Below, one piece after another: positions 50,487-58,740 of a stretch of 64,000 bases of DNA. Below the pieces are notes generated by a model. That model saw only the letters and a program-made list of their open reading frames with translations. It ran no database searches and had not been told where the DNA came from. The translations under genes and the position numbers were made by a program. Positions within the stretch are counted from its first letter, which is position 1. Every line of letters begins with the position of its first letter. The stretch covers positions 124,001 through 188,000 of the forward strand of contig NZ_LMXN01000013.1 of assembly GCF_001442615.1 (NCBI RefSeq). Direction: 5' to 3'. The stretch comes from Algoriphagus resistens (GTDB lineage Bacteria; Bacteroidota; Bacteroidia; Cytophagales; Cyclobacteriaceae).

Positions 50487-51461
50487 ATGAAACCAGACCT
50501 TAAGCAAATACAAATCCCAATAGAGAACGAAATGGCTCAGTTTGAGCTGAAATTTCGAAACTCCATGAAAAGTAAGGTCAAGCTCCTCGATCATATCACC
50601 AATTACATAGTAAAGCGAAAAGGCAAACAGATGCGTCCAATGTTTGTCTTTTTGACCGCTGGGGTATGTGGCGGAATAAATGACTCAACACATCGTGGGG
50701 CCGCCCTTATTGAATTGCTACATACCGCTACACTCGTACACGATGATGTAGTGGATGATGCAAATTACCGACGTGGATTTTTCTCTGTTAATGCGCTTTG
50801 GAAAAACAAAATTGCTGTGCTTGTCGGAGATTACCTTCTCTCTCGGGGCTTACTCTTAAGTGTGGACAACGGCGACTTTAAACTGTTGAAAATAGTCTCC
50901 AATGCGGTAAAAGAGATGTCTGAGGGGGAATTACTACAAATTGCTAAAGCCAGAAAACTCGATATAACAGAGGAAGTCTACTACGATATTATTCGCCAAA
51001 AAACAGCCAGCCTATTGGCTTCCTGCTGTGCTGTAGGGGCATCCAGTACCGAAAGCAACGATGAGACTATTGCCAAAATGCGGGAATTCGGCGAGAAGGT
51101 TGGAATGGCATTTCAGATCAAAGATGACCTTTTTGACTATGGCGAAGATGAAATAGGCAAACCTGTCGGCATTGATATCAAAGAAAAGAAGATGACCCTT
51201 CCTCTTATTTTTGCTTTGCAGCACGCTGACTGGCTTGAGAAGAAGAAAATCATTCATCTGATCCGAAATCGGAGTGAGGATAAAAAGGCAGTGAATCAAG
51301 TGATCAGTTTTGTTAAGAAAAGCGGTGGCCTGGAATATGCCAAAACCATCATGGATAGATTCTATAGGGAAGCGCTTGACATCCTAAAAGGTTTTCCTGA
51401 ATCCGATTATAAAACTTCACTGGAGGGACTTGTGAGTTATACGATTGAAAGGAAGAAGTAG
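50487..51461 (+). CDS. Polyprenyl (E-type) diphosphate synthase
   Basis: A 324-residue trans-prenyltransferase. The first Asp-rich motif is HDDVVDDANYRRG near 89-101, and the second is KDDLFDYGEDEIGKPVG near 217-233. GKQMRP near 49-54 binds the isoprenyl substrate. It elongates farnesyl diphosphate with isopentenyl diphosphate, probably to the side chain of menaquinone or to octaprenyl chains. Product length cannot be set by eye. A promoter-like TTG-19-TATTTTTA precedes it. It converges on thrC. Confidence 0.92.
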   Translation: MKPDLKQIQIPIENEMAQFELKFRNSMKSKVKLLDHITNYIVKRKGKQMRPMFVFLTAGVCGGINDSTHRGAALIELLHTATLVHDDVVDDANYRRGFFSVNALWKNKIAVLVGDYLLSRGLLLSVDNGDFKLLKIVSNAVKEMSEGELLQIAKARKLDITEEVYYDIIRQKTASLLASCCAVGASSTESNDETIAKMREFGEKVGMAFQIKDDLFDYGEDEIGKPVGIDIKEKKMTLPLIFALQHADWLEKKKIIHLIRNRSEDKKAVNQVISFVKKSGGLEYAKTIMDRFYREALDILKGFPESDYKTSLEGLVSYTIERKK

Positions 51462-51514
51462 TCAGTAAATTTTTTCCTTGCCTTCTCTACTTCCTCTTTC
51501 CTTCAATCATCCCA

Positions 51515-51540
51515 TTGATCGTATCAGATGATACGATCAA
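51515..51540. repeat. 26-nt perfect inverted repeat overlapping the thrC stop
   Basis: TTGATCGTATCA and TGATACGATCAA flank a GA dinucleotide, giving a perfect 12-bp inverted repeat between the converging polyprenyl synthase and thrC genes. The thrC stop codon (51524-51526) lies in one arm. There is no T run on either side, so it is not a classical intrinsic terminator. It could be a transcript-end hairpin or a protein-binding site. Confidence 0.75.
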
Positions 51541-52831
51541 GCCTCATTAAATACCCCTTAAACTCCTTAAAGTCATTCCCCATCGCATGCACTTTTTTCT
51601 CTCCATCCATAAATGCAGCCAATCTCCCAGGCAGGGTCAAGGTTAAATCCAATGCATTTTCCACCGTTTCCCGGAATTTCCCCGGATGGGCAGTTTCCAA
51701 AAATACTCCTTGGAAATTATCATTTTCAGCCATAAAATCCATTAGCCCTTTATAACCAACTGCTCCATGCGGATCGAGCGTATAACCGGCCCGATAGACT
51801 TCCTGCATCACTTCTACGGTTTCCTCATCCGTGTAAAAATATCCTTTTACATTATCCCTAAGTGCTTGTTCATCGCCACCATACAAAGCAAGGAGCCTTG
51901 GAAAATTACTAGGATTGCCAACATCCATGCTGTTGCTAATGGTTGCTATAGAAGCCATTGTCTGGAAATCAGCCCCATTCAGATAGTCTGGAACAACCTT
52001 ATTCACATTCGTTGCAGCGACAAATTGAGCTATCGGTAAGCCCATTCGTTGCGCTAAAATACCGGCAGCTATATTCCCGAAATTCCCCGAAGGAACAGCA
52101 AAAGCCACTTTTTTATCATTCTTCGGCAGCCTGGAAAAAGCATAGAAATAGTAGAGACATTGCGGAATCCATCTAGCCACATTGATGGAATTGGCCGAAG
52201 TCAGTAGCAGTTTTTCGTTCAGTTCAGCGTCCAAAAACGCTTCCTTTACCATTCGCTGACAATCATCAAAAACGCCATCTACTTCCAGCGCAGTGATATT
52301 TCGTCCCAAAGTAGTAAACTGTTTTTCTTGAAGTTCACTCACTTTACCTTTAGGAAAAAGTATAATCACTTCCACTCCGTCCACTTCCAGGAATCCATTG
52401 GCTACTGCACTGCCAGTATCCCCTGAGGTAGCTACCAACACCCTGACTTTCTGGTCAGATTTTGCCATCAGCATACTCATCAGTTTGGAACAGAATCTTG
52501 CACCAAAGTCCTTGAATGCCAAAGTAGGCCCATGGAAGAGCTCCAAAGCATAGACATCTTCCTCCACCTTCACCAATGGGGCATCGAAAGTAAGGGTATG
52601 ATCTACCAGTTCTTTGATCTGCCCTTGACTCAAAGCTGTCGAAAACAATGCTCCAATGACTTCATAGCCAATTTCATGAAAAGTCATTTGAGGAAGTTTA
52701 TTCAAAAGCTCGTTTGATAAAACCGGGACTTTCATCGGCATATAAAGTCCCTGATCAGGCGCTAATCCTTTAATAACAGCCTCTACTAGATCTACTTGGT
52801 GCCCAGGATTATTTGTACTGAAAAACTTCAT
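51524..52831 (-). CDS. thrC: Threonine synthase
   Basis: ThrC converts O-phosphohomoserine to threonine with PLP. The 435-residue protein has the PLP Lys in LAFKDFGARF near 104-113 (Lys107), VLVATSGDTGSAVANGF near 130-146, SANSINVARWIPQ near 204-216 and PSGNFGNIAAG near 242-252. The length is normal. It is last in the thrA-thrB-thrC operon, 11 nt after thrB. Confidence 0.96.
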   Translation of the reverse strand: MKFFSTNNPGHQVDLVEAVIKGLAPDQGLYMPMKVPVLSNELLNKLPQMTFHEIGYEVIGALFSTALSQGQIKELVDHTLTFDAPLVKVEEDVYALELFHGPTLAFKDFGARFCSKLMSMLMAKSDQKVRVLVATSGDTGSAVANGFLEVDGVEVIILFPKGKVSELQEKQFTTLGRNITALEVDGVFDDCQRMVKEAFLDAELNEKLLLTSANSINVARWIPQCLYYFYAFSRLPKNDKKVAFAVPSGNFGNIAAGILAQRMGLPIAQFVAATNVNKVVPDYLNGADFQTMASIATISNSMDVGNPSNFPRLLALYGGDEQALRDNVKGYFYTDEETVEVMQEVYRAGYTLDPHGAVGYKGLMDFMAENDNFQGVFLETAHPGKFRETVENALDLTLTLPGRLAAFMDGEKKVHAMGNDFKEFKGYLMRLDRII

Positions 52832-52842
52832 AGCGGTTATTT

Positions 52843-53775
52843 TTATTCGATCACGTAGGCTCCTTTTGTGTTTATTTCAGAGAAATAAACGTCTACCCCA
52901 AGGCCTATACTGGAATAAACTTCTTTTGCGGCCTTTGAGATTGCATCAGCCTTTTCCTTTCCCTTGGAGAGTGCAAAAAGTGTCGGCCCTGAACCTGAAA
53001 TCCCCATTCCAAGTACACCCGCAGATTTAAGAGACTCTCTCACCTCGTAAAATCCAGGTAATAAAACTGCTCTATAAGGCTCTGCAATTACGTCCTTTAG
53101 AGATCTGGAGATCAGCTCGAAATTCCCTTCATATAGCCCTGCTATCAATCCTGCTACGTTTCCAGATTGGATAGTGGCATGTTTCATAGGGATCTTATCC
53201 CTAAGTACTGATCTAGAGTCAGCCGTATTCAACTCATAATGCGGATGTAGTAAGGTACAGTACAAATCATCCGGAACAGGGAGCTTGACCACATCCAGTG
53301 GGTGATAATCCCGTATCAATACGAAGCCTCCCAATAAACTTGGACCAACATTATCTGCATGTCCTGCGCCGCATGCTACTTTTTCCGCAGCTATCGCAAA
53401 AGGCAAAAGATCTTTCTTCTCAAAAGGGTCGCCCAATAGTCTATTGGCAGCAGCCAAAGCCGCCACAGCACTTGCAGCGCTAGACCCCATCCCTGACCCT
53501 AGAGGCAATCCCTTTGCGAGATAAATATCCATTCCTACCTGCAGCCCCATCTCATCCAACATAGCCTGGATAGCCACTGCGCAGGTGTTTTTTTTTGCTT
53601 CGAAAGGCAATTTGCCCCCATCCCCTTCTATAGACACAACTCTGAGTCCCGGCTCATCTTTTCGGATTACCTCTACTGTATCTCCCATAGCGTCAATGGC
53701 AAATCCCAGGATATCAAATCCGCAGGACACATTGGCTACAGTGGCTGGAGCAAAGGCTTTTGCTGACCTGATCAT
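52843..53775 (-). CDS. thrB: Homoserine kinase
   Basis: ThrB phosphorylates homoserine with ATP. The 310-residue GHMP kinase has the N-terminal APATVANVSCGFDILGFA near 9-26, the GHMP glycine/serine loop KGLPLGSGMGSSAASAVAAL near 85-104 and GMGISGSGPTLFAL near 250-263. Its ATG overlaps the thrA TGA (ATGA), so expression is coupled to thrA. The length is normal for the family. Confidence 0.96.
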   Translation of the reverse strand: MIRSAKAFAPATVANVSCGFDILGFAIDAMGDTVEVIRKDEPGLRVVSIEGDGGKLPFEAKKNTCAVAIQAMLDEMGLQVGMDIYLAKGLPLGSGMGSSAASAVAALAAANRLLGDPFEKKDLLPFAIAAEKVACGAGHADNVGPSLLGGFVLIRDYHPLDVVKLPVPDDLYCTLLHPHYELNTADSRSVLRDKIPMKHATIQSGNVAGLIAGLYEGNFELISRSLKDVIAEPYRAVLLPGFYEVRESLKSAGVLGMGISGSGPTLFALSKGKEKADAISKAAKEVYSSIGLGVDVYFSEINTKGAYVIE

Positions 53776-56222
53776 TCGCGGGTATAATTACCTATTCTAA
53801 TCACATCTGCAAAGACCCCTGCGGCAGTCACATCTGCTCCTGCACCAGGCCCACGGATAATCATCGGGCGGTCATGGTAGCGATCAGTGGTCAACAAAAT
53901 CATATTATCACTGCCACTCAAGCTACTGAACGGATGTGAAACCGGAACAGAATTAAGCCCAACTTTTGCCTTCCCATTTTCAAGGGTAGCCATGAACCGC
54001 AGCTTTTCTCCTTTAGCTTCGGCTTCTTGCAACATTTTAGCAAAAGCCTCATCATGGGTTTTAAGTTTCTCAAAAAAATCAGGAACGGAGCCCAACCCCC
54101 GGCAATCCTGCGGAACCATGCTTTGAATTTCAATAGAGTCAAACTCCAACTCTTGCTCTGCCTCGCGGCCTAAAATCAAAATCTTCCTGGCCACATCCAT
54201 TCCACTTAAGTCATCACGTGGATCAGGCTCTGTAAATCCTAACTCCTTCGCCTTTTTCACTACTTCTGAAAATGGTGCCCCACTCTCCAATTCTGAAAAG
54301 ATATAATTCATTGAACCTGAAAGAACCGCTTCTATCCGAATGACTCTATCCCCACTTAGCATTAGATCCTGCAAGGTATTAATCACTGGAAGACCAGCCG
54401 CCACATTAGTTTCGTAGAGAAATTTTACCCCACGTTTTTTAGCCAGCTTTTTCAACGCCCTGTATTGTTCCATGGAGCCGGAATTCGCTTTTTTATTTGG
54501 CGTGACAATAGCCACTTTCGCTTCCAGAATTTTAGAGTAAAGCTCCGCGACATCCTGACTGGCAGTACAATCCACAAATACAGAATTGGAGAAATTCATT
54601 TCCTCCATCGTTCTGATAAATTTGCTCAAATCTGTTTTCTCATCAGAGTCGCTTAACACATAAGGATTTTTCAGATCAAACCCATCTTCATGAAACGCCA
54701 TGAATCTGCTGTTTGCCATGCCGTGAATCTGGATATCTAGTTCATTTTCCCCTCTTAATTTCTGTTGCTGATTGGCAATCATTTTAATCAATGCCTGGCC
54801 TATCAGCCCCACTCCCACCAAAAAGACGTGGAGCACTTTATTTTCAGAGAGAAAAAATGCCTCATGAAGTGCATTGAGTGCTTTTTGTAAATCTGGCTGA
54901 GGAATAACCGCTGAGATATTCAGTTCAGAACTTCCCTGGGCGATGGCGGCCACATTGATGTTATTTCTTCCCAATGCCCTAAACATACGGCCAGAAGCAC
55001 CTGGATTATGTTTCATATTCTCACCAACGACAGCCACGGTAGCCAAATCATGGAGAAGAAAAACCTCTTCCATCTCCCCTGATTTAATTTCATAATAAAA
55101 TTCTTTCTCGATTACTTCCTTTGCCATATAAGCCTCCTGAGTCTTAATAGCCAGGCAAATACTATGTTCTGAAGAAGCTTGAGAAATCAGAAGAATATTT
55201 ATTCTGGCTTCTGACAAAGCTTTGAAAACACGGCTAGTCCCCACTGTGGAATCCAGCATTCCGGCACCCTGAACAGTCACAATGGAAATATTCGAAATAG
55301 AACTGATTCCTTTGATCAACGCACCAGTACTTACCTCCCCATTGATCAGCGTCCCTTCATTCTCCGGTTCAAATGTGTTTTTGATATAAATCGGGATATT
55401 TTTCCGCATTGCCGGCTGCATGGTGGCAGGAAAAATCACTTTAGCTCCGAAATGTGAAAGCTCCATTGCTTCGTTATAACTCAGCTGGGGAATGGTAAAT
55501 GCGGTGTAAACCAATTTAGGGTCAGAAGTCAGAACTCCCGATACGTCAGTCCAGATTTCCAGGTACGCCGCATCTAAAGCTGCCGCAAAAATCGCTGCAG
55601 TGTAGTCTGAGCCGGATCTTCCTAAAGTTGTGGTCTCTCCTTTGGCAGTCGAAGCGATGAATCCTGTGATCACTTTGATGCCGTCATGATTTTCAAAGTA
55701 ATCCTTGATCGCCGCATTAGTAACTACAAAATCTACCTTAGCCTGTCCAAACCTATCATTTGTACGGATGACATCTCTGGCATCCAGAAATTGGCTTTTC
55801 ATTCCATGACCACTCATGGATTCTGCCAGAATAAATGCTGCCAAACGTTCACCAAAACTGGCTACATAATCCAATGTACGTGCTGAATTCTCTTTGATCA
55901 GGTAAATTCCGTGAAACAGGTCTTCCAGTTCCTTGAAGCGCACTTTTACAAAGGTCATCACTGTAGATTGACTTTGCACAGCAATCAACTGACGTACAAT
56001 GGTCAGATGCTTTTCTTCCAGGCTCTGCAAAAGTTCTCTATAAGCCTCGTCACCTTCCCTGGCAAGTTGGGCTATTTTAAGCAGAGTCTCCGTCACTCCA
56101 CCAAAAGCCGAAAAAACGATAGCAACCTCTTCATGTCTGAGTTTCTCCTGGATAATAGAAAAAACTCGTTGGATATTCTCTGGATTAGCTACCGATGAGC
56201 CACCAAATTTGATGATTTTCAT
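53772..56222 (-). CDS. thrA: Bifunctional aspartokinase / homoserine dehydrogenase
   Basis: An 816-residue fusion. Aspartokinase occupies about 1-290 (KFGGSSVANPENI at 5-17, GRSGSDYTAAIFAAALDAAY near 203-222). Two ACT regulatory domains follow at about 310-460, and homoserine dehydrogenase covers about 465-816 (FLVGVGLIGQALI near 468-480, TPNKKANSGS near 573, GMDVARKILILGREA near 676-690). It catalyses the first and third steps from aspartate to threonine and is usually threonine inhibited. It heads thrABC and is preceded by a Thr/Ile-rich leader peptide and a terminator-like hairpin at 56296-56347. Confidence 0.96.
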   Translation of the reverse strand: MKIIKFGGSSVANPENIQRVFSIIQEKLRHEEVAIVFSAFGGVTETLLKIAQLAREGDEAYRELLQSLEEKHLTIVRQLIAVQSQSTVMTFVKVRFKELEDLFHGIYLIKENSARTLDYVASFGERLAAFILAESMSGHGMKSQFLDARDVIRTNDRFGQAKVDFVVTNAAIKDYFENHDGIKVITGFIASTAKGETTTLGRSGSDYTAAIFAAALDAAYLEIWTDVSGVLTSDPKLVYTAFTIPQLSYNEAMELSHFGAKVIFPATMQPAMRKNIPIYIKNTFEPENEGTLINGEVSTGALIKGISSISNISIVTVQGAGMLDSTVGTSRVFKALSEARINILLISQASSEHSICLAIKTQEAYMAKEVIEKEFYYEIKSGEMEEVFLLHDLATVAVVGENMKHNPGASGRMFRALGRNNINVAAIAQGSSELNISAVIPQPDLQKALNALHEAFFLSENKVLHVFLVGVGLIGQALIKMIANQQQKLRGENELDIQIHGMANSRFMAFHEDGFDLKNPYVLSDSDEKTDLSKFIRTMEEMNFSNSVFVDCTASQDVAELYSKILEAKVAIVTPNKKANSGSMEQYRALKKLAKKRGVKFLYETNVAAGLPVINTLQDLMLSGDRVIRIEAVLSGSMNYIFSELESGAPFSEVVKKAKELGFTEPDPRDDLSGMDVARKILILGREAEQELEFDSIEIQSMVPQDCRGLGSVPDFFEKLKTHDEAFAKMLQEAEAKGEKLRFMATLENGKAKVGLNSVPVSHPFSSLSGSDNMILLTTDRYHDRPMIIRGPGAGADVTAAGVFADVIRIGNYTRE

Positions 56223-56295
56223 AAACTATTACTTCTGAAATTAATTACTTGGGAAATTAATACTGGCCGATAAAGGCCTTGGGGGCGGGTACTTT

Positions 56296-56328
56296 AAAAA
56301 CTGCAACGGGATCACCCCGTAATTGTAG
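56296..56328 (-). terminator. Attenuator-type terminator hairpin upstream of thrA
   Basis: On the minus strand, CTACA and ACGGG (separated by ATT) pair with CCCGT and TGCAG around a GTGAT loop, directly followed by TTTTT. One A-C mismatch is present in the outer part. The 5' arm contains codons 7-10 of the leader peptide, so a ribosome stalled there would block hairpin formation and let transcription continue into thrABC. A second hairpin, GGCC tttatc GGCC at 56265-56278, follows before the thrA start. Confidence 0.6.
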
Positions 56329-56347
56329 TACCAATCCATGTCGTCAT
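56312..56347 (-). CDS. thrL: Candidate thr operon leader peptide (11 residues)
   Basis: ATG at 56347 opens an 11-codon ORF, MTTWIGTTITG, ending in TGA at 56312, 90 nt upstream of the thrA start. Five of eleven residues are Thr and two are Ile, the composition expected for a threonine/isoleucine-sensing leader (compare the Thr/Ile-rich E. coli ThrL). It overlaps the 5' arm of a terminator-like hairpin. The role in attenuation is inferred from position, strand, composition and overlap. Conservation was not testable here. Confidence 0.6.
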   Translation of the reverse strand: MTTWIGTTITG

Positions 56348-56642
56348 AGAAAAAGTGGCGCAGGCTCTCGCTTCCATGGCTGGAAGTAGATTTAGGTCTG
56401 AAGAGTTTTTTGCTGCAAATACCATAACTGGACAATTGACAAGGCAATCTTACTGCCAAAATTTCTATTAGCCAAACAAACCATTAGAGTTTTTTGAAAA
56501 AAACCGAAACCCAATTAGAAATTAATCAACAATTCCCTAGAAAACTTAGAATTTAATATAATCGTTGCTACGATCCATAAAACACAAAATTGTATTTGGA
56601 ATCAAATTCCTTAAATTCGTTAAGCGCTAAACCCATCTAAAA
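56348..56642. other. Intergenic region between thrA leader and META-domain gene
   Basis: Within this stretch a CTTCCA gcca TGGAAG hairpin lies just upstream of the leader peptide on the minus strand (about 56370-56386), and the segment 56460-56642 is strongly AT-rich. It must contain divergent promoters for the thr operon and for the gene at 56643. No exact TAnnTTTG element with good spacing was found. An ORF of 72 codons on the minus strand across 56241-56459 is not supported. Confidence 0.5.
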
Positions 56643-57065
56643 ATGAGAGCTTGCAAAGCATTATCCTTCGGACTTATTTTCTTGCTATTCGCCAGTTGTG
56701 AAGGCACCAAGTCCTTGAACCCATTGAGTCTTCTCACCGGAAACTCCTGGACACTTTCCTCACTGAAGGGCAAGGGACTTGATATGAATAAGTTTGAAGG
56801 AGGTATTCCCTCCTTAAGTTTTTTAGATAATGGTAAACTGGCAGGCTTCTCTGGCTGTAATAATTTTTCTGGAAACTTTTCGCTGGAAGGATCGGGGATC
56901 AAGCTTGATCCAGGGGCAATGACAAAAAAAATGTGTCCTGGCTCTGGAGAGCAGGAATTTATTTCGGCTTTGGCTAAAGCAGAGGATTTGAAAATAGGAA
57001 ATGACAAACTCACCTTACTCGATGGATCCACCGAGTTGATGAGTTTTGTCCCAAAGAATGATTGA
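56643..57065 (+). CDS. META/HslJ-domain lipoprotein
   Basis: A 140-residue lipoprotein (signal peptide ending LFASC, lipidated Cys19). The mature protein is one META domain: LLTGNSWTLSSLKGK near 30-44, FSGCNNFSGNFSLEG near 69-83, and MTKKMCPGSGEQEFISALAKA near 92-112, here given in parts. The SGCNNFSG block is the hallmark of HslJ-like proteins, linked to heat or antibiotic stress in other bacteria. It probably sits in the outer membrane. It stands alone and converges on the next leftward gene. Confidence 0.88.
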   Translation: MRACKALSFGLIFLLFASCEGTKSLNPLSLLTGNSWTLSSLKGKGLDMNKFEGGIPSLSFLDNGKLAGFSGCNNFSGNFSLEGSGIKLDPGAMTKKMCPGSGEQEFISALAKAEDLKIGNDKLTLLDGSTELMSFVPKND

Positions 57066-57072
57066 GTAAAGG

Positions 57073-57528
57073 TTACATCAATTCAGTAATCCGGATGGAT
57101 CTTCCACGAAATTCTACCTGATCATCCTTCTTAGCCCCAACCAAAATTTCACCAAGAGGCGAGTTCTTGCTTAACATAAAAAGCTTTTGACCATCTACTG
57201 TCAGTTGACCTAAACTGACAGAAATTAAATATTTATCTGCTCCAACCTGCACCAAGCTCCCTTCCTGAACAGACGATGCCGGTTCTTTGATCGCCTGAAG
57301 CCTACACAATTCATCAAATTCGAAATTTGCCTGCTTTAGCTGATTTTCCACAGTCATAAGGTCACGGGACATCATTTCCCTACCCGTTTCAAACTTGTCT
57401 CCGGCGCTACTTTTCGTATCCTCCAGGATCCCCTCGTTGATCGCCCTGCGTTCGGCCTTCAACAGATTGATTTTTTCTTTTACCTGCGCGATCGCAGTCT
57501 GATAAACTTTTTCTTTAAACGTATTCAT
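57073..57528 (-). CDS. GreA/GreB-like protein
   Basis: A 151-residue protein with an N-terminal helical coiled-coil part (residues 1-75, including KSSAGDKFETGREMMSRDL near 39-57) and a C-terminal beta part ending SPLGEILVGAKKDDQVEFRG near 123-142, close to the GreA/GreB C-terminal PxGxAxxGxxxGD motif. The architecture resembles transcript-cleavage factors, but the N-terminal helices differ from true GreA, so activity on RNA polymerase is uncertain. Homologues are sometimes misnamed 3-oxoacyl-ACP synthase. It lies 6 nt after an NTF2-like gene. Confidence 0.75.
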   Translation of the reverse strand: MNTFKEKVYQTAIAQVKEKINLLKAERRAINEGILEDTKSSAGDKFETGREMMSRDLMTVENQLKQANFEFDELCRLQAIKEPASSVQEGSLVQVGADKYLISVSLGQLTVDGQKLFMLSKNSPLGEILVGAKKDDQVEFRGRSIRITELM

Positions 57529-57534
57529 AAATTA

Positions 57535-57993
57535 TCAAGAGCAGCCGTCTTTTCGGCGAGTATCAATGATGTAAACAATTTTCCAGCCTTCGGCCATTTT
57601 TACTAATTGAAAGGAATTCACGCCGCAATGGCTGAATTTGTCGTTGAAATAAAACTCATAAGGTGTCCAGGCAGTTGCCATCGGTCCGTCAATATTGATT
57701 TGGTAGTCCGTAATTCTTTCGTCCAATTTCGTCTCTGTAGGCAGACTGCCAATTCCCTTCACAAACTCTGCCACAGATCCAGCCTTGACCACACCTGTCT
57801 CCCCGGTGCTTTCTATGGTCTGCATTATTGCATTTTCGGAAAAAACCGCCCCAATTTGATCTGAATTTTTCGCACGCATCCCCTCAAAAAGAGATGCTAT
57901 TACTGCCTTGACTTCCGCCTCTTCAGACTGGGAAAATGCAGGGATTGCCAGTAAGAAGGCAAAAAACATGGATAATACAGATTTCATTTTCAT
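57535..57993 (-). CDS. Secreted NTF2/SnoaL-like protein
   Basis: A 152-residue protein from ATG 57993. The longer frame from 58017 would overlap the SDR gene and bury the signal peptide. The signal peptide ends near IPAFSQ. The mature part is a single NTF2-like cone fold (EEAEVKAVIASLFEGMRAKN near 25-44, AVFSENAIMQTIES near 49-62, FQLVKMAEGWKIVYIIDTRR near 128-147). Members bind small ligands or act as isomerases, dehydratases or immunity-type proteins. No specific activity can be named. It follows the SDR gene by 10 nt. Confidence 0.75.
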   Translation of the reverse strand: MKMKSVLSMFFAFLLAIPAFSQSEEAEVKAVIASLFEGMRAKNSDQIGAVFSENAIMQTIESTGETGVVKAGSVAEFVKGIGSLPTETKLDERITDYQINIDGPMATAWTPYEFYFNDKFSHCGVNSFQLVKMAEGWKIVYIIDTRRKDGCS

Positions 57994-58003
57994 ACAGTAT
58001 ATA

Positions 58004-58681
58004 TTAAACTTCACCATAAAGTTTGAATGTTATATTCCGGAGCGCGTGGGTATTCACCGCATAATGCATAGCCCCGGCAATCTCATCAGCACTTACCCAC
58101 TTGCTAAAATCGGCATTGGGCATGGCTGCCCGGTTTGTCGGTGTGTCAATAATACTTGGCACAAAAACATGTGATCTGACCGGCGTGCCTTTCGTCTCCT
58201 CACCCACGATCTCGGCCAAAGAAATCACCAGCTTCTTGCTCAAAGAATAGGCCAGGGCACCTATAGCATCAGTTGGATTAAGAGCTGGCTTCGCTCCGAC
58301 AAATAAAAATGTCCCTTTTCCCTGCTTTTTCATAATCGGCAAAAAACCTTTCACCAAGTGAAAGGCAGAGAAGAAATTCAATGTGAACATTTTCTCAAAC
58401 ATCGCCTGGTTGGTTTCCTCAATTCCTCCCATAGCGAAACCTCCAACCAAAAACGCCAGGGCATCCACATCACCATACTGCAAATGATATTCTTTGATAA
58501 AATCAGCTACTGCTCTTTCATTGGTCACATCCACTTCATAGAAGTCATCAGCCTCTTCTACCTCATGATTTTTTCCAGGTTGCAAGAGCGCAATAATATG
58601 ATACCCTTCACGCTTGAACTTCCCAACTACTGCCGAACCTAGATTTCCTCCTGCTCCTGTGATAATGATATTTCTGCTCAT
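58004..58681 (-). CDS. SDR family NAD(P)-dependent oxidoreductase
   Basis: A 225-residue short-chain dehydrogenase. The cofactor loop GAGGNLGSAVVGKF lies near residues 8-21. AFLVGGFAMGG near 76-86 replaces the usual NNAG. The active site is atypical: ALAYSLSKKLV near 143-153 provides Tyr and Lys, and the usual Ser is not obvious (FLFVGAKPAL near 124-133). The length is on the short side. It is first in a leftward unit with an NTF2-like and a GreA-like gene, and diverges from the MscS gene across 59 nt. The substrate is unknown. Confidence 0.82.
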   Translation of the reverse strand: MSRNIIITGAGGNLGSAVVGKFKREGYHIIALLQPGKNHEVEEADDFYEVDVTNERAVADFIKEYHLQYGDVDALAFLVGGFAMGGIEETNQAMFEKMFTLNFFSAFHLVKGFLPIMKKQGKGTFLFVGAKPALNPTDAIGALAYSLSKKLVISLAEIVGEETKGTPVRSHVFVPSIIDTPTNRAAMPNADFSKWVSADEIAGAMHYAVNTHALRNITFKLYGEV

Positions 58682-58740
58682 ATTACTCCAAAATTCTTTC
58701 TGATATTTGTTAAAATTAGGCTTAATTTTTCGAAAACGAC

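Noticed and set aside
56241..56459. 72-codon minus-strand ORF upstream of thrA
   Set aside because: It shows no recognisable motif and competes with the better supported Thr-rich leader ORF and hairpin in another frame.
56627..57031. Antisense ORF of 134 codons over the META-domain gene
   Set aside because: The plus strand has a clear lipobox and the SGCNNFSG motif. The antisense frame is low-complexity Pro/Ser/Lys.
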